Positions 43,673 through 51,596 of a DNA stretch of 64,000 nucleotides are shown here, one piece after another (position 1 is the first letter of the stretch; the number at the start of each line of letters is the position of its first letter). Made by a program: the position numbers and the translations under genes. This stretch comes from Streptomyces rubradiris (lineage in GTDB: Bacteria > Actinomycetota > Actinomycetes > Streptomycetales > Streptomycetaceae): positions 1,674,001 through 1,738,000 of the forward strand of contig NZ_BNEA01000015.1 of the NCBI RefSeq assembly GCF_016860525.1, in the 5' to 3' direction. Below the pieces are notes generated by a model that saw only the letters and a program-made list of their open reading frames with translations, did no database searches and was not told where the DNA came from.

Positions 43673-45583
43673 GTGTTCTCGTACCGAAACCCGGATTCCT
43701 GCGGACATCCGGACTCGCCCAAAAGACCGGACTCGCCCAAAAGAGCCTCCGTGCGCGGCGATCGCGGGGCGGTCGTCGCCCTGCTCTGCGCGGCGCTGAC
43801 CGCGATCGCGGTACCCGCCGCGCGGGCCGGAGCCCCCGGACCGGCCGCAGGGCCGGAGGCACGGGCCGCCGCGGCGCCCGCGCCCGCCGCCGGGCAGGAA
43901 GCGCGGCAGGCGGCACGCTTCTGGACCGCCGAGCGCATGGCCGCCGCCCAACCGCTCGACGCGCTGCGGCAGGCGCGGACGGCGCCGTCGTCCGCGGCGG
44001 CCGCCGCGGCCCGGCCGAAGGGCACCCTGTTCCAGGGCACCCGGCTGGTCGGCACGTTCTTCGGCTCCGACGGGCCGCGCGGCACCACCTGGCACTGCAC
44101 CGGCAGCGTCATCGACACCAAGGCCCGGAACATCGTGCTCACCGCGGCCCACTGCGCGCGGGGCATGAAGGGCGACTTCGTCTTCGTCCCGAAGTTCGTG
44201 AAGGGCGCGGCCCCGGACCGGCAGCCGTACGGCATCTTCCACATCCAGCGGATCTTCGTCGACCCGCGGTACGTGCCCGACCGGGGCTCGTCCACCACCA
44301 AGAAGGCGGCGTCCGACCTGGACACCGCGTTCGCCCGGGTGTCGGCCAACCAGTGGGGCAAGTCCCTCCAGGACGCGGTGGGCGGCGGACTGACCCTCAC
44401 CCGGCCCGCCGGCTACACCCACCGGGGCGTCACCGTCGTCGGCTACCCCTCCCACCGGCACAACGGCGCCGGACGCGCGGTCAAGTGCACCGTGTCCACC
44501 AGCCAGTTGCGCGGCTACCGGCAGCTGTCGATGACCTGCGGCGGCTACTACGGCGGGGTGTCCGGCAGCCCGTGGATCACCGACTACAAGGACGACGCCC
44601 GCACCGGCCACGTCATCGGCAACCTCGGCGGCTACAACGGCGGCGGCAACGACGCCAACGTGGACTACATCAGCTACGCCACCGCGTTCGGCGCCGACGC
44701 CGCGAACCTCCTCGCCCGCGCCGTCGCCGACAAGGCCCCGCCCGCCGACCTGCCCCCGTACCGGGGCCTGAGCGGCAGCCTGCCGGGCGGCGCGGGGCGC
44801 TGGCGCAAGGCCGCGTTCACGGCGTCGGGCGAGTACACCGGCGACCGGCACGGCGATCTGCTGGTGGTGTGGTCCGACGGCGGAGTCACCCTGTACCCGG
44901 GTGACGGCAAGGGCGGCTTCGGGGCGGAGAAGCGACTGCGGCCGGCCAACTCCACCTGGACCCACGCCCGTACCGTGGCCGGGGGCACCTTCGGCGGTGG
45001 CCGGCGGGCGGGGCTGCTGGTGCGCTGGTCCGACGGCGAGGTCACCCTCTACCCGCAGCCCGGCCCCTCGGGCCTCGGCCGGGAGATCCGGATGGCGGCG
45101 CCCGGCTCCGTATGGAAGAACGCCGCCCAGTTCACCGCCGGGGCGTTCCGCGACGACGGCGGCACCGGCCTGCTGGTCCGCTGGGCCGACGGCGGGCTCT
45201 CCCTGTACCCCCGGGTGGGCGCCGACGGCCTCGGCACCGGCACCCGGCTCCTTCCCGCGGGCGGCGCCTGGACCAAGGCGGCCCTGCTGACCGGCGGCGA
45301 CTTCGGCGGTACGGCCGCCGGGGACCTGCTGGTGCGCTGGGCGGACGGCGCGCTCGACACGTACGCCGGCACCTCGGCCGCGGGACCCAGCACCAAGTAC
45401 CGGGTGCGCGGTCCGAACAGCCTGTGGCAGCGGGCGCGGGTGCTGACCGCCGGTGCCTTCCGCCACGACGGCCCGGCCGACGACCTCGTCGTGTGCTGGT
45501 CCGACGGGGAAGTCACGCTGTACGCCGACACCGGCACCAAGGCCCTCGGCACCGAGTACACGCTGGTCCACCCCGGCACCTGA
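43673..45583 (+). CDS. Secreted trypsin-like serine protease with propeller-like repeats
   Basis: 636 residues from GTG at 43673 with GGGGGAAG before it. Export signal at about residues 22-48 (AVVALLCAALTAIAVPAARA). Protease domain at about 125-365 with the triad visible: His in VLTAAHCARG, Asp in KKAASDLDTAFARV, Ser in YYGGVSGSPWITD. The C-terminal about 240 residues are five FG-GAP-like repeats of about 50 residues, each with LLVxWxDGxxTLYP. These form beta-propeller-like or carbohydrate/adhesion modules in other Streptomyces hydrolases. A cell-wall or extracellular target is likely; the natural substrate is unknown. Confidence 0.88.
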   Translation: MFSYRNPDSCGHPDSPKRPDSPKRASVRGDRGAVVALLCAALTAIAVPAARAGAPGPAAGPEARAAAAPAPAAGQEARQAARFWTAERMAAAQPLDALRQARTAPSSAAAAAARPKGTLFQGTRLVGTFFGSDGPRGTTWHCTGSVIDTKARNIVLTAAHCARGMKGDFVFVPKFVKGAAPDRQPYGIFHIQRIFVDPRYVPDRGSSTTKKAASDLDTAFARVSANQWGKSLQDAVGGGLTLTRPAGYTHRGVTVVGYPSHRHNGAGRAVKCTVSTSQLRGYRQLSMTCGGYYGGVSGSPWITDYKDDARTGHVIGNLGGYNGGGNDANVDYISYATAFGADAANLLARAVADKAPPADLPPYRGLSGSLPGGAGRWRKAAFTASGEYTGDRHGDLLVVWSDGGVTLYPGDGKGGFGAEKRLRPANSTWTHARTVAGGTFGGGRRAGLLVRWSDGEVTLYPQPGPSGLGREIRMAAPGSVWKNAAQFTAGAFRDDGGTGLLVRWADGGLSLYPRVGADGLGTGTRLLPAGGAWTKAALLTGGDFGGTAAGDLLVRWADGALDTYAGTSAAGPSTKYRVRGPNSLWQRARVLTAGAFRHDGPADDLVVCWSDGEVTLYADTGTKALGTEYTLVHPGT

Positions 45584-45611
45584 CCACACCACGGCACTTC
45601 CAGGGGGAACG

Positions 45612-46217
45612 ATGCCCGCCACCACCCGACCGGCCGGCGGCCTCGCCGCGCTCACGGCCGGCCTCACGCTCGCCGCCGGCCTGACGCTGACGGCCTGCGA
45701 CACCACCACGACCGCCACACCGGGCACCGCCACGACCGCCACACCGGACGCCACCGCACCGCCCTGCCGGACCGCCGCGCTGACCTGGACGCTGTCGCTG
45801 CTCGACGGCGACGGTGTCCATGGTGCCGACGGCGCCGAGCGGGGAGGCGACCGGTCCGGGGCGCGCCTCACCGCCGTCAACAAGGGCTCAGGGGCCTGCC
45901 TGTTCGCGGGGTACCCGGGCCTGGCGATCCACAACGGCAAGGCGGACGGCATCGAGGGCGCCGGTTCCGGACGGCCCGCGGCCGTCGCCCTGCCCGGCCA
46001 CGCGGCCGTCAGCGTGGACCTCCGCTACACCCGACGCGGCACGCCGGGCGCGGGCACCTGGTGCGTACGGCAGCACGAGGCCGCCGTCACGGCGCCGCAC
46101 GACACCCACGGCACGGTCGTCCCGGTCACCGACGCGCACGGGAAGGCGGCCGTGCTCGACGCATGCGGGGAGACCATCGCCATGGCCCCGCCACGCCGTA
46201 CGGGGGCCGGAACCTGA
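45612..46217 (+). CDS. DUF4232 lipoprotein
   Basis: 201 residues. The lipoprotein signal ends in LTAC with Cys at about residue 30, followed by a Thr-rich linker. The DUF4232-like domain (AALTWTLSLLDGDG...RLTAVNKGSGACLFAGYPGLAIHN...AAVSVDLRYTRRG...VTAPHDTHGTVVPV) is a beta-sandwich common in actinomycete surface lipoproteins. ATG at 45612 with AGGGGG upstream, 28 bp after the protease gene, so the two may be co-transcribed. Function unknown. Confidence 0.8.
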   Translation: MPATTRPAGGLAALTAGLTLAAGLTLTACDTTTTATPGTATTATPDATAPPCRTAALTWTLSLLDGDGVHGADGAERGGDRSGARLTAVNKGSGACLFAGYPGLAIHNGKADGIEGAGSGRPAAVALPGHAAVSVDLRYTRRGTPGAGTWCVRQHEAAVTAPHDTHGTVVPVTDAHGKAAVLDACGETIAMAPPRRTGAGT

Positions 46218-46295
46218 CGGCGGCGGGACACCGGGGAACGCCGTCTGGCGCAGTCCGTCCTGCGGGCGGCGGCGGCCCTGTGGCACCGTGCCGTC

Positions 46296-46895
46296 ATGGG
46301 TGACCTCTTTCTCGTCCGGCACGGGGAGACCGAGTGGTCGCGGTCCGGGCGGCACACCGGCCGGACCGACGTGCCGCTCACCGAGCGCGGGCGGGACGAG
46401 GCGCGCCGGCTGGTCCCGCTGATCCGCTCGCACCGGATCGGAGCGGCCTTCGTCAGCCCCCTCCAGCGGGCGCGCGAGACCGCCGAGCTGATCGGCATCC
46501 CGGACGCGCGGGTCGACGCCGACCTGTGCGAGTGGGACTACGGCGGGTACGAGGGCGTGACCACGCCGGAGATCCAGCGGAGCCGGCCGGGCTGGTTCCT
46601 GTTCACCGACGGGGTCGCGCCCGGTCCCCCGGGCCGTCCGGGCGAGAGTCCCGAGCAGGTCGGGGAGCGCGCCGACCGGATGCTGGCCAAGGCCGACGCC
46701 GCGCTCGCCAACACCGAGGGGGTCGTCGTGCTGATCGCGCACGGCCACTTCCTGCGCGTCCTCACCGCCCGCCGCCTAGGCCTGTCGCCCCGGCACGGCG
46801 CCCTCTTCCAGCTCGCGACGGGAGCGCTGTGCCGCCTCGGCACGGAACACGGCCGCCCCGTCCTGGCGGGCTGGAACATCCGGCCTCCGGAGTAG
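46296..46895 (+). CDS. Histidine phosphatase (phosphoglycerate-mutase-like) protein
   Basis: 199 residues. The catalytic RHG motif lies at the N-terminus (LFLVRHGETEWSRSGRHTGRTDVPLTERG), followed by FVSPLQRARETAEL, LCEWDYGGYEG and the second catalytic His in VVLIAHGHFLRVL. All catalytic residues are intact. It is a broad-specificity phosphatase of the PhoE/GpmB type rather than a glycolytic mutase, judging by length. Confidence 0.9.
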   Translation: MGDLFLVRHGETEWSRSGRHTGRTDVPLTERGRDEARRLVPLIRSHRIGAAFVSPLQRARETAELIGIPDARVDADLCEWDYGGYEGVTTPEIQRSRPGWFLFTDGVAPGPPGRPGESPEQVGERADRMLAKADAALANTEGVVVLIAHGHFLRVLTARRLGLSPRHGALFQLATGALCRLGTEHGRPVLAGWNIRPPE

Positions 46896-47195
46896 CGACG
46901 GCGTGCGGAGACGGGGTGACGGTCCCGGCACGCCTCGGCTCGTGACGGGGGCCGGACGACGCACGGATACCGGCCCGGTGAGGGGGCGTCCCGGTCGGCG
47001 ATCCGGCGCCCCCGCGGGCGGCGGCGAAGGGGCGCGTCCCGGGTGGCATCCCTCCGCATGCCACCGGCGGTGATCCACCGCTGACCGGCCGTTGTCAGAC
47101 CCCGGCCGTACTCTTCGACTGGGGCCGTATGACGGGCCCTGCGGCCGTCCGTGCGGGCGGGGCCGCCCAGTCAGCGGTGCCGGAAGGAGCTGCCC
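46896..47195. other. Intergenic, no gene seen
   Basis: About 300 bp of GC-rich DNA between the phosphatase and the next gene. It holds the promoter and the GGAAGGA ribosome site of the following gene at its end; no other feature was recognised. Confidence 0.5.
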
Positions 47196-47816
47196 GTGAC
47201 CCGACCGCCGACCGCCGCTCAGCGGCGGGTGATCGAGGCCGCCGATCCGGTCACCGGCCGGCTGCGCGGTACGCCGGCCCAGCTCGCGGCGCTGGTGAAG
47301 CGGGGCCTGGCCTTCCGGCACCCCCGGCCGCCGCACGACCACTTCCTCACCCCGGCCGGCCATCGCGTCCGGGAGGCGATACCCGAGCCGCGGGCGGAGT
47401 CCGCGCCGGACGCGGGGGTGTTCACGGCCCGGGTCGGCGGCGAGGAGGAACCACCGGTGTCCGGACCGGGCCGGCTCCGCGAGGTGCACAGCGCCTGGCA
47501 GGGGCTGCTGGAGCTGCGCAGGATGACGAATCCGGACGGTGCCGTGGACCGGCCGTGCGGCTGGGAGCGGACGCATCTGGTGCGGGCCGCGGCGCTGGCG
47601 CTGGAGGCGGGCGGGCACCGTCCGGCGGGCGGGGACACGGACGGGTACCGGGTCCGGGCGACCCCGCAGCCGGAGGCGGTCGCGGTGTACGCGCCGGACC
47701 CCGCGGCGCTTGCGGCCTGCGCGGCGACGCTTCGGGAGGCCGGCTGGCAGGCGGGCGAGTACACCGAGCCCAGGACGAGGACCCGCTTCCTGCTGGCCTC
47801 GCCTCGCCGGGTGTGA
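47196..47816 (+). CDS. Hypothetical protein
   Basis: 206 residues from GTG at 47196 with GGAAGGA upstream; not recognised. The N-terminal part (TAAQRRVIEAADPVTGRLRGTPAQLAALVKRGLAFRHPRPPHDHFLTPAGHRVREAI) looks like a degenerate winged-helix. The C-terminal part (GYRVRATPQPEAVAVYAPDPAALAACAATLREAGWQAGEYTEP) looks like a ferredoxin-like or ACT-like fold. No signal peptide or membrane span. Confidence 0.65.
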   Translation: MTRPPTAAQRRVIEAADPVTGRLRGTPAQLAALVKRGLAFRHPRPPHDHFLTPAGHRVREAIPEPRAESAPDAGVFTARVGGEEEPPVSGPGRLREVHSAWQGLLELRRMTNPDGAVDRPCGWERTHLVRAAALALEAGGHRPAGGDTDGYRVRATPQPEAVAVYAPDPAALAACAATLREAGWQAGEYTEPRTRTRFLLASPRRV

Positions 47817-47837
47817 CCGGCGTGTCAAGATCGGTGG

Positions 47838-47948
47838 ACCACAGAACCGAACGGCGCGGAACCGAACGGCGCGGAACCGAACGACCGCAGCACCGAACGA
47901 CGCGACACCGAACGACCGCAGGAACCCAACGACCGCAGCACCGAACAC
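47838..47948. repeat. Short tandem repeats ACCGAACGxC
   Basis: Seven to eight units of about 15-17 bp, each starting ACCGAACG (two copies vary), continuing GCGCGGA, ACCGCAGC or ACGCGAC. They fill the gap before the thioesterase gene; the last is followed at once by its GAGAAGGG ribosome site. Copy-number change here would alter promoter spacing. Confidence 0.75.
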
Positions 47949-47962
47949 GAGAAGGGCACGCA

Positions 47963-48385
47963 GTGGCCGAACCGTTTTCCGTCCGGGTGACCGTCCGCGG
48001 CTACGAGACCGACACCCAGGGCCATCTCAACCAGGCGGTATACCTCAACTACGCCGAGCACGCCCGCTGGTCGTTGCTCCAGGCCGCCGGGATCAGCCAG
48101 GCCCGGCTGGTGGGCCAGGGCGTGGGCCCGGTGGCCCTGGAGACGACCATCGGCTTCCGGCGGGAGCTGCTCGCCGGCGACGAGGTCGACGTGACGTGCG
48201 CCTTCGAGTGGGGCGACGGCAAGACGTTCCGCATCCGGCAGGAGATACGCAAGACCGACGGCACGCTCGCGGCCGAGATCACCGCGGTGAGCGGCATCCT
48301 GGACCTCACCGAGCGCAAGCTGGTCGCCGACCCGCGCGCGGTGCTCAAGGAACTGACGACGGACCCCGGCCTGTTCGGCCTGTAG
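47963..48385 (+). CDS. Acyl-CoA thioesterase, 4HBT/YbgC-type hotdog protein
   Basis: 140 residues from GTG at 47963 (GAGAAGGG upstream). Single hotdog domain: VRVTVRGYETDTQGHLNQAVYLNYAEHARWSLL carries the YbgC-like D-x-x-GHLNQ active site near residues 18-24; GFRRELLAGDEVDVTCAFEWGDGKTFRIRQEI and LAAEITAVSGILDL complete the fold. It hydrolyses acyl- or aromatic-CoA thioesters. The substrate cannot be told from sequence. Confidence 0.88.
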   Translation: MAEPFSVRVTVRGYETDTQGHLNQAVYLNYAEHARWSLLQAAGISQARLVGQGVGPVALETTIGFRRELLAGDEVDVTCAFEWGDGKTFRIRQEIRKTDGTLAAEITAVSGILDLTERKLVADPRAVLKELTTDPGLFGL

Positions 48386-48403
48386 CCCCGGGCATGGAAA
48401 GGG

Positions 48404-48438
48404 GGCCGGGGGTGACGGTGTCCCCGTCTCCCCCGGCC
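48404..48438. terminator. Hairpin between thioesterase and NCS2 permease genes
   Basis: Perfect 9-bp stem GGCCGGGGG (48404-48412) and CCCCCGGCC (48430-48438) with a 17-nt loop between two convergent genes. Confidence 0.6.
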
Positions 48439-48478
48439 GGGCCGGCGCCGGTGCCGGTGGCAGCCCGGGCGCCCGGTG

Positions 48479-49846
48479 TCAGCGGACGGCGGCGATCTCC
48501 TCCCCCGACTCCATGGGATGGGTGACGTCCTGCGCCTCGCGGCCCTTGCCGAGGTGGTTGAAGAGGAGGTTGAGCACCACGGCCGTGACACAGCCGGTGG
48601 AGATGCCCGAGTCCAGGACGATCTTCGCGGTCTCCGGGAAGGAGTGGTAGAACTCCGGCGCGGTGATCGGGATGATGCCGACCGCCAGGGACACGGCCAC
48701 GATCAGCACGTTGTTGTCCTTGTCCAGGCCGGCCCGGACCAGGGTCTGGATGCCGCTCGCGGCGACCGAGCCGAACAGCACGACGCCGGCGCCGCCGAGG
48801 ACCGGCCGGGGCACGACCGCGATGAGCGAGGCGGCCATCGGACACAGGCCCATCAGGACCAGGAAGCCGCCGCCGGTCGCGACGACGTACCGGCTGCGGA
48901 TGCGGGTCATCGCGACCAGCCCGATGTTCTGGGCGAAGGCGCTGCACATGAAGCCGTTGAACAGCGGGCTGAGCGCGGAGCCGAGGGTGTCGGCGCGCAG
49001 GCCGGCCGCGATGGTCTTCTCGTCGGCGGGCCGTTCGACGATCTCGCCGAGGGCCAGCATGTCGGCGGTCGACTCGGTCATCGAGACCACCATGACCACG
49101 CACAGGGAGAGGATCGCGGCGAGCTGGAACTGGGGGGCGCCGAAGTGGAACGGGGTGGGGAAGCCGACCACGTCGGCGTCGGCGACCGGGCCGAAGTCCG
49201 TGACACCGAACGGGATCGCGAGGAGCGTGCCGACGACCAGGCCGATCAGCACGGCGATCTGCTTGACGAAGCCCCGGGTGAAGCGGCGCAGCAGCAGGAC
49301 GATCAGCAGGGTGAGGCCGGCCAGGGTGAGGTAGGTGGTCGAACCGTAGTCGTCGGCCTGGGGATCGGGCCCCTGGGCCCAGCCGAAGGCGACGGGGAGC
49401 AGGGAGACACCGATCAGGGTGATGACGGTGCCGGTGACGACCGGCGGGAAGAAGCGGATCGCCTTGCTGAAGAAGGGAGCGGCGACGAAGCCGAGGAGGC
49501 CGGCGACGATGACCGCGCCGAAGATGATGGGCAGGGCGTCGGACTTGTCCTCGGTGGCGGCGACGACCGCGGTCATGGGGGCGACACCGGCGAAGGTGAC
49601 GCCGTTGACGAACGGCAGCCGGGCGCCGATCTTCCAGATGCCGAGCGTCTGGAGGAAGGTGGCGAGGCCGGCGGTGAACAGGCAGGCGCCGGTGAGAAAG
49701 GTCAGCTCGGTCGCGCTGAGGCCGATGGCCGCGCCGACGATGAGCGGGGGTGCGACGACACCGGCGTACATGGCGGCCACGTGCTGCAGTCCGCTGGTCG
49801 CCATTTTCAGGGCGGGGAGTTTCTCGTCTACGGGATGGGCGGCCAC
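48479..49846 (-). CDS. NCS2-family purine/urate permease
   Basis: 455 residues from GTG at 49846 with a perfect GGAGGAG 5 bases upstream. About 14 membrane segments. NCS2 signature region SMTESTADMLALGEIVERP (substrate-binding Glu) and the QNIGLVAMTRIRSRYVVATGGGFLVLMGL motif (N-x-G-x-x-x-x-T) match xanthine/uric acid transporters. It lies downstream of the 8-oxoguanine deaminase gene but is separated by a triple hairpin, so it probably has its own promoter. Its close paralogue is at 51597-53009. Confidence 0.88.
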   Translation of the reverse strand: MAAHPVDEKLPALKMATSGLQHVAAMYAGVVAPPLIVGAAIGLSATELTFLTGACLFTAGLATFLQTLGIWKIGARLPFVNGVTFAGVAPMTAVVAATEDKSDALPIIFGAVIVAGLLGFVAAPFFSKAIRFFPPVVTGTVITLIGVSLLPVAFGWAQGPDPQADDYGSTTYLTLAGLTLLIVLLLRRFTRGFVKQIAVLIGLVVGTLLAIPFGVTDFGPVADADVVGFPTPFHFGAPQFQLAAILSLCVVMVVSMTESTADMLALGEIVERPADEKTIAAGLRADTLGSALSPLFNGFMCSAFAQNIGLVAMTRIRSRYVVATGGGFLVLMGLCPMAASLIAVVPRPVLGGAGVVLFGSVAASGIQTLVRAGLDKDNNVLIVAVSLAVGIIPITAPEFYHSFPETAKIVLDSGISTGCVTAVVLNLLFNHLGKGREAQDVTHPMESGEEIAAVR

Positions 49847-50141
49847 GGCGGCTCCTCCGGGCGGGTGACACGTCATCGTCGACGTGGGTTTCATGGAGGT
49901 GGTGCGGGGTCGTGCGGGACCCTCGCAGGGGGGTGGCGAAGATGAGCGGTGACGAGTGTGTGGGGGTGTGGGGCGGCGTGGGGGTGTGTCGGGCGTGACG
50001 GGATCTGTGGGGGCGGACCGTCTCCGGGGGCGTGCGTCCACACGCGCCCCGGAGACGGCATGACCGTGGATCCCGCTCGGATCCACGGGTCCCGGCCGGG
50101 AGCCGTCCCTCCCGGCCGGAGTCTTGGGGGTGGCCCGCTGC
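49847..50141 (-). terminator. Triple hairpin terminator block
   Basis: Three stems in a row: CCGTCTCCGGGG (50018-50029) with CCCCGGAGACGG (50047-50058); CCGTGGATCC (50064-50073) with GGATCCACGG (50079-50088); CCGGCCGGGAG (50092-50102) with CTCCCGGCCGG (50109-50119). They follow the deaminase stop codon by about 20 bp. The rest of the spacer, G/T-rich on the plus strand with GTGTGGGGGTG repeats, must hold the permease promoter; nothing further was recognised. Confidence 0.7.
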
Positions 50142-51527
50142 TCAGTCCTGAGCGGCGATCCGGGCCAGGCGCCTGGCCTCCTCGCGGGTGCTGACGGCGA
50201 TGGCGTCCTCGTCGGCGGTCAGCAGGCGGCCGTCCGCCACGATCTGCCGGCCGTTGACGAAGGACGCGGTGACCGGGGCGGGCGCGCCGAAGACCAGCGC
50301 GGTCACCAGGTCGGTGATGGAGGCGTGCGCGAGGGTGTCCATCCTCCACAGCACCACGTCGGCCAGTTTGCCGGGCTCCAACGAGCCGATCTGCGCGGCC
50401 CGGCCGAGGACCTGGGCGCCGCCGTAGGTGCCCAGGCGCAGCGCCTGACGGGCGTTCAGCGCGGCCTCGCGGTGCGCGCCGAGCCGGTTGATCAGCAGGG
50501 CGTTGCGCAGCTCGGTGTGGAGTTCGCCGGACTCGTTGGAGGCGGTGCCGTCGACACCCAGGCCGACCGGGACGCCGGCCTTCAGCATGTCGGGTACGCG
50601 GGCGATGCCGGCGGCGAGGCGGGCGTTGGACGAGGGGCAGTGGGCGACACCGGTCTTCGTGCGGGCGAAGGCGGCGATGTCGGAGTCGTTCATGTGGACG
50701 CAGTGCGCCATCCACACGTCCGCACCGAGCCAGCCGGTGGACTCGAAGTAGTCGGTGGGGCCCATGCCGAACAACTCGTGGCAGAACTTCTCCTCCTCCA
50801 CCGTCTCCGAGCCGTGGGTGTGCAGCCGCACCCCCAGCCGGCGCGCCAACTCGGCTGCCTCGCGCAGCAGTTCGGTGGAGACCGAGAACGGGGAGCAGGG
50901 GGCGACCGCCACCTGGGTCATGGCGTCGAAGGAGGCGTCGTGGTACCGCTCGACGGTCTCCTCGGTCGCCCGGAGCGCGCCCTGGAGCGTCTCCACGGCG
51001 AAGTCCGGGGGCAGCCCGCCGTCCTTCGCGCCGCGGTCCATCGAGCCGCGGGCCAGCGTGAAGCGCACCCCCATCTCGGCGGCGGCCCGGATGATCGAGC
51101 CGGACAGGTCGCCGGAGCCGCGCGGGTAGACGTAGTGGTGGTCCATGGCGGTGGTGACACCGCCCCGGGCCATCATGGCGAGGGAGCCCTGCGCCGCCGC
51201 GTACGTCATCCGCTCGTCGATCCGCGCCCAGACCGGGTAGAGCGCGACCAGCCAGTCGAACAGGTTGTGGTCGGTGGCCAGGCCCCGGGTGATCCACTGG
51301 TAGAAGTGGTGGTGGGTGTTGACCAGACCGGGGGTGGCCAGGTGGCCGCGCCCGTCGATCCGGCGCACCACGTTCTCCAGTCGCCCGGGGGCCTCGCCCG
51401 CGCCGACCGCCTCGATCCGGTTGCCGGCGAGGACGAGGTACCCGGAGGCGTACTCGGTGTCATCCGCGTCCACGGTCGCGATCGCGCAGTTCTCGATGAC
51501 GACGCGGTGGGCTGCCGATGGTGCCAT
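50142..51527 (-). CDS. 8-oxoguanine deaminase
   Basis: 461 residues from ATG at 51527 with AAGGAAG upstream. Amidohydrolase fold with metal ligands in GLVNTHHHFYQWITRGLATDHNLFDWLVALYPVWARID, LHTHGSETVEEE, WMAHCVHMND and GLGVDGTASNESGELHTE. The extended His-rich N-terminal motif is that of the 8-oxoguanine/isoxanthopterin deaminase group (atzB-like subfamily). Deaminating 8-oxoguanine gives urate directly, which the uricase encoded upstream in the same operon consumes. Preceded by an NCS2 permease gene 69 bp upstream. Confidence 0.9.
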   Translation of the reverse strand: MAPSAAHRVVIENCAIATVDADDTEYASGYLVLAGNRIEAVGAGEAPGRLENVVRRIDGRGHLATPGLVNTHHHFYQWITRGLATDHNLFDWLVALYPVWARIDERMTYAAAQGSLAMMARGGVTTAMDHHYVYPRGSGDLSGSIIRAAAEMGVRFTLARGSMDRGAKDGGLPPDFAVETLQGALRATEETVERYHDASFDAMTQVAVAPCSPFSVSTELLREAAELARRLGVRLHTHGSETVEEEKFCHELFGMGPTDYFESTGWLGADVWMAHCVHMNDSDIAAFARTKTGVAHCPSSNARLAAGIARVPDMLKAGVPVGLGVDGTASNESGELHTELRNALLINRLGAHREAALNARQALRLGTYGGAQVLGRAAQIGSLEPGKLADVVLWRMDTLAHASITDLVTALVFGAPAPVTASFVNGRQIVADGRLLTADEDAIAVSTREEARRLARIAAQD

Positions 51528-51596
51528 CTGCTTCCTTGTCTTTCGAATGGCGGCCCGTGGACCAGGGGGGAGCCACGGGATGGGCACGGCAGGACC

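Noticed and set aside
47838..47948. CRISPR array or start of a longer protein reading through the repeats
   Set aside because: No spacers; the translated repeats are low-complexity and the thioesterase has a clear internal start with ribosome site.
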